From Mariprofundaceae bacterium (GTDB lineage: Bacteria > Pseudomonadota > Zetaproteobacteria > Mariprofundales > Mariprofundaceae): a stretch of 7,476 nucleotides of DNA. The notes beneath the pieces were generated by a model, which did no database searches, was not told the DNA's origin, and worked only from the letters and a program-made list of their open reading frames with translations. Shown here piece after piece: positions 4,852-7,476 of this stretch; the first letter of the stretch is position 1; each line of letters starts with the position of its first letter. A program made the translations under genes and the position numbers. Location: contig JALVTX010000163.1 in assembly GCA_027035825.1 (NCBI GenBank), forward strand, positions 1 through 7,476, given 5' to 3'.

Positions 4852-5094
4852 ATGCATCAGGTCAACATCCATGAAGCCAAGACTCATCTCTCGCGACTGA
4901 TCCAGGAGGTGCAGACAGGCGAGGAAGTCATTATTGCCCGCGGCAACAAGCCCGTGGCCAAGCTGGTGCCGCTGGATGCAGGGAAGCCCGAGCGCCGTCT
5001 GGGCGGGCTCAAGGGCATGGTCATCGAGATGGCCGAGGATTTCGACGAGCCCTTGCCGGATTTTGCGCCCTACATGCCGGACGAGGGCGCATGA
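4852..5094 (+). CDS. Phd/YefM-type antitoxin of a VapC toxin
   Basis: An 80-residue protein: MHQVNIHEAKTHLSRLIQEV (1-20), then QTGEEVIIARGNKPVAKLVP. This is the classic Phd/YefM N-terminal dimerisation and DNA-binding domain with the 'EAK-.LS.L...V..GE...I...G.PVA.L' pattern. The acidic C-terminus (DFDEPLPDFAPYMPDE) is the usual toxin-blocking tail. AGGAGG at 4841-4846 lies 5 nt before the ATG. The stop overlaps the toxin start by 4 nt (ATGA), so the two are co-translated. The gene would neutralise the PIN toxin and repress its own promoter. It belongs to a different antitoxin lineage from the one at 4422-4679, despite the shared fold. Confidence 0.93.
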   Translation: MHQVNIHEAKTHLSRLIQEVQTGEEVIIARGNKPVAKLVPLDAGKPERRLGGLKGMVIEMAEDFDEPLPDFAPYMPDEGA

Positions 5095-5477
5095 AGATAC
5101 TCATCGACACTCACGCCCTCATCTGGCTCCTGGAGGATTCTCCGAAGCTATCCGAGCGCGCGCGGGCCACGTTTGCCGAGCGGGAAAACGCGCTGCATGT
5201 CAGCATCGCCAGCTACTGGGAGATGTGCATCAAGATTTCCATCGGCAAGCTGAGGCTGCGCGTCGGCTGGGAGCCGGCATTGCAGCAGGAGTTGCGACGC
5301 AACGGCGTCCGGTGGCTGCCGTTGGAGCCGCACCACGCGGAAGGCGTCATCGCCCTGCCTTGGCATCACCGCGATCCCTTTGACCGACTGCTCATCGCCC
5401 AGGCCCGGGCGGAGGGCATGCATGTGCTCACGGCCGACGAGCACTTCACGGCCTACGACGTGCCGGTGATCTGGTGA
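5091..5477 (+). CDS. vapC: PIN-domain toxin, VapC family
   Basis: A 128-residue PIN-domain ribonuclease beginning MKILIDTHALIWLLEDSPKL. The acidic metal-binding residues are in place: D6 (IDTHA), E44 (SYWEM), D95/D98 (RDPFDRLL) and D116 (TADEHF). VapC toxins cleave RNA, often initiator tRNA or the sarcin-ricin loop of 23S rRNA, using Mg2+ or Mn2+; the target here is unknown. Length is normal and no catalytic residue is missing, so it is probably active. It overlaps its antitoxin by ATGA. It is the last gene before dnaG, 128 bp away, and no terminator is visible between them. Transcripts from the antitoxin promoter could therefore run into dnaG and rpoD. Confidence 0.93.
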   Translation: MKILIDTHALIWLLEDSPKLSERARATFAERENALHVSIASYWEMCIKISIGKLRLRVGWEPALQQELRRNGVRWLPLEPHHAEGVIALPWHHRDPFDRLLIAQARAEGMHVLTADEHFTAYDVPVIW

Positions 5478-5529
5478 TCGTCGTTGTTATGAGGGAGCCA
5501 GGCGAACCGTCCTGCGTATCGTGAATTCA

Positions 5530-5557
5530 TTGGATTTGTCCGGCGGGGGCATACAAT
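5530..5557 (+). promoter_or_regulatory. Putative dnaG promoter
   Basis: TTGGAT (5530-5535), a 16-bp spacer, then TACAAT (5552-5557; 5 of 6 to TATAAT). Transcription would begin about 40 bp before the dnaG ATG. It lies between the VapC gene and dnaG, and so would drive dnaG-rpoD now that 2.95 kb of foreign DNA separates them from the rpsU promoter. Confidence 0.55.
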
Positions 5558-5564
5558 ATGCTCC
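5546..5564 (+). promoter_or_regulatory. Palindrome over the dnaG -10 box
   Basis: GGGGCATA-CAA-TATGCTCC has 8-bp arms with one mismatch, centred on the TACAAT -10 element. A protein bound here would block the promoter. It does not resemble the inverted repeats at the two toxin-antitoxin promoters, so the regulator is unknown. Confidence 0.4.
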
Positions 5565-5605
5565 TTCATGTTGAGTATTACCGCCCCGTCGGCTAGATAA
5601 GGTTC

Positions 5606-7327
5606 ATGGCCCATTTCCCCCCGTCATTTCTGGATGAGGTGCTGGCTCGGACGGACATCGTCGAGCTCATCGGCCGTCATGTGCAACTGAAGAAGTCCGG
5701 ATCGAACTACATGGGGCTGTGCCCGTTCCACCACGAGAAGACGCCGTCGTTCTCGGTGTCGGCGGACAAGCAGCTCTACTACTGCTTCGGCTGCGGCAAG
5801 GGCGGCGGGGCGTTCCAGTTCCTGATGGAGCACGACGGCTATTCCTTCCCCGAGGCGGTCGAATACCTGGCCGGGAAGGTCGGGCTGGAGATTCCGCGCG
5901 AGGCGGCCGAGAAGCCCGGCGAGGAGGCGCGCCGCCGGCAGGGCCTGGCGCTGCTCGACCGCGCGGCGCGCGCCTTCGAGCAGGCCCTGGGCGCGCCCGA
6001 GGGCCAGCCGGCGCGGGACTACTTTCGCCAGCGCGGGCTGGATGCGCGCATCATCCGCGACTGGCGGCTGGGCTTCGCGCCGCCGGGCTATGGTTTCATG
6101 CAGCGCGTCTTCGGCGGCGACGGCCGCACGCTGGCGCAACTGGAGGCCGTGGGGCTGATGTTTCGCGGCGAGCGCGGCTATGCCGACCGCTTCCGGGGCC
6201 GGGTGATGTTCCCGATTCGCGACCGGCGCGGGCAGGTGGTGGGCTTCGGCGGCCGGCTGATGGGCCCGGGCGAGCCGAAATACCTGAACTCGCCCGAGAC
6301 GCCGTGGTTCCACAAGGCCTCGCTGCTCTACGGCCTGTTCGAGCACCGCGACGAGATTCGCAAGCGCAAGCAGCTTTTGGTGGTGGAAGGCTACATGGAC
6401 GTGCTGGCCTGCAACGCGCACGGCCTGCCGGTGGCGGTTGCGCCCCTGGGCACGGCCATCGGCGAGCGGCAGATCCGCGAGATTCTGCGCCTGCATCCGG
6501 AGCCGGTGTTCTGCTTCGACGGCGACCGGGCCGGCCGCCAGGCGGCATGGCGGGCGCTGGAGCGGATGCTGCCGGTGCTCGCGGCCGAGCACGGGCCGCG
6601 CTTTCTTTACCTGCCCGAGGGGGAAGACCCGGACAGCCTGCTGGCCAGGGAAGGGGCCGAGGCCTTCGCCCGCCGGATGGAGGAGCAGGCGCGGCCGGTG
6701 CTGGAGACGTGGCTGGCGGGGCTGGCGAACCTCGCCGGCCGCGGACCGGAAGGACGGGCGCGCATGGCCAAGAAGGCCGATACGATGCTGGCCGCGATGG
6801 GCGATGACTACCTGCGGCAGGTCTGGCGGCAGGAGGCCGAGCGGGCCACGGGCGTGCGCCTGCGCGCCGGGGGCGGCGCCGCGCCTGCCCCGGCGACGGC
6901 GCCCGGGCCGGTGGCCGCCGCCGCGCCGGGCCGGGCCATGGAGGAGCAATTCCTGGCCGCGCTGGTCTTCCGGCCGGAGCGTTTTGCGCGGTTGCCGGAG
7001 GGCGGCAGGGAGATTTTGCTTGACGACCCCATGCTTCATCGGCTATACACGCGCGCCCTAGAATTGGCGGGGAGCTGGGCGGGGTCGCGCGCGGCCGCCG
7101 ATGCGGGGTTGGCGGCGGCGCTGGAAGTCGAGTTTCCGCAGGCGGATGTTCTGCCCCGCCTGGCCAATGAACAGGACGTGAGCGACGAGGACTTTGCCGA
7201 CCTGCTCCTGGCGATGGAGGCCCGAAGCATCGAGCGGCGGCTGCGGCAAGGCGGCCTTTCGCTTCCGGAGCAGATGCGCCTGAAACGGCGTCATCAAGAG
7301 ATACAGCAACAACGACGACGAGGTTGA
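5606..7327 (+). CDS. dnaG: DNA primase DnaG
   Basis: A complete 573-residue primase (E. coli 581) that lays RNA primers for replication at the fork with DnaB. The N-terminal zinc domain is intact: C39-P-F-H42 and C60-F-G-C63. The catalytic core contains EPKYLNSPETPWFHKASLLYG (223-243). The TOPRIM residues follow: E261 in VVEGYMD, FDGDRAG with D305 and D307, and DPDSL with D341 and D343. An Ala/Pro/Gly-rich linker (about 422-445) leads to the helicase-binding C-terminal domain. The ATG at 5606 is preceded only by AAGG, 3 nt away, a poor ribosome binding site. Residues 7-28 are duplicated upstream at 4724-4791. rpoD begins 3 nt after its stop, so the two are co-transcribed. The gene itself looks unmutated; only its upstream context is rearranged. 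Confidence 0.97.
   Translation: MAHFPPSFLDEVLARTDIVELIGRHVQLKKSGSNYMGLCPFHHEKTPSFSVSADKQLYYCFGCGKGGGAFQFLMEHDGYSFPEAVEYLAGKVGLEIPREAAEKPGEEARRRQGLALLDRAARAFEQALGAPEGQPARDYFRQRGLDARIIRDWRLGFAPPGYGFMQRVFGGDGRTLAQLEAVGLMFRGERGYADRFRGRVMFPIRDRRGQVVGFGGRLMGPGEPKYLNSPETPWFHKASLLYGLFEHRDEIRKRKQLLVVEGYMDVLACNAHGLPVAVAPLGTAIGERQIREILRLHPEPVFCFDGDRAGRQAAWRALERMLPVLAAEHGPRFLYLPEGEDPDSLLAREGAEAFARRMEEQARPVLETWLAGLANLAGRGPEGRARMAKKADTMLAAMGDDYLRQVWRQEAERATGVRLRAGGGAAPAPATAPGPVAAAAPGRAMEEQFLAALVFRPERFARLPEGGREILLDDPMLHRLYTRALELAGSWAGSRAAADAGLAAALEVEFPQADVLPRLANEQDVSDEDFADLLLAMEARSIERRLRQGGLSLPEQMRLKRRHQEIQQQRRRG
5623..5690 (+). repeat. 68-bp direct repeat, copy 2 (in intact dnaG)
   Basis: This segment covers codons 7-28 of dnaG and is the partner of 4724-4791, with 66 of 68 bases identical. 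It includes the LARTDIVELIGRHVQ segment at the start of the zinc domain. Confidence 0.95.
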
Positions 7328-7330
7328 TTC

Positions 7331-7476
7331 ATGCCGAACAAAGAGCAGCTGAGGCTCCAGAATCTGGGCGAGTTGATGGCGCGCGGCAAGGCCGAGGGCT
7401 TCATCACCTACGATGACCTGAACAGGCACATGCCCGAGGGGCTGGTGTCGCCCGACCAGGTGGAGCGCATCATCAA
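7331..7476 (+). CDS. rpoD: RNA polymerase sigma factor RpoD (sigma-70), 5' part only
   Basis: The first 48 residues begin MPNKEQLRLQNLGELMARGK, then AEGFITYDDLNRHMPEGLVS and PDQVERII, and run off the window. This matches sigma-70 region 1.1: compare QLKLLVTRGKEQGYLTYAEV and HLPEDIVDSDQIEDII in E. coli. Region 1.1 keeps free sigma from binding DNA and occupies the polymerase channel before promoter opening. GAGG (7320-7323) lies 7 nt before the ATG. The gene directly follows dnaG, as in the classic macromolecular-synthesis operon. Confidence 0.95.
   Translation, partial: MPNKEQLRLQNLGELMARGKAEGFITYDDLNRHMPEGLVSPDQVERII

Noticed and set aside
5624..7039. 471-codon open frame on the minus strand
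   Set aside because: It is antisense to dnaG with a low-complexity translation; the primase motifs on the other strand explain the region.
1..7476. CRISPR array or tRNA gene
   Set aside because: No regularly spaced repeats and no recognisable tRNA cloverleaf or T-loop motif were seen on either strand.

Overview
This is a GC-rich bacterial chromosome segment, most likely from a beta- or gammaproteobacterium. That rests on the order rpsU-yqeY-[insertion]-dnaG-rpoD (the macromolecular-synthesis operon), a divergent murJ, and a cold-shock protein N-terminus typical of those groups. I cannot name a genus from sequence alone.

Layout. Positions 1-1784 hold two minus-strand genes: the 5' end of a cold-shock protein gene and a complete murJ (lipid II flippase). 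From about 1766 the plus strand carries the macromolecular-synthesis operon. A good sigma-70-like promoter inside the 5' end of murJ precedes rpsU (ribosomal protein S21), followed by yqeY. dnaG (primase) and the start of rpoD (sigma-70) lie at the right end, only 3 nt apart.

yqeY and dnaG, usually close neighbours, are here separated by about 2.95 kb of accessory DNA. In order this contains: a solitary ribbon-helix-helix antitoxin whose toxin appears cut off just after its start; a strikingly AT-rich block with two minus-strand YbjN-like genes, one with a signal peptide; a possible transposase remnant; a minus-strand Phd/YefM-RelE/ParE toxin-antitoxin pair; a 68-bp near-perfect copy of the 5' end of dnaG; and a plus-strand Phd/YefM-VapC (PIN) toxin-antitoxin pair ending just before intact dnaG.

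The most notable feature is the dnaG 5' duplication (66 of 68 bases identical, offset 899 bp). The VapC module sits exactly between the broken copy and the intact gene. This fits an insertion or recombination event that displaced the old dnaG start and left the gene with a new 5' end and a new upstream region. That upstream region contains a plausible promoter with a palindrome over its -10 box. The essential primase and housekeeping sigma genes may therefore now depend on a promoter next to a toxin-antitoxin cassette, rather than only on the rpsU promoter.
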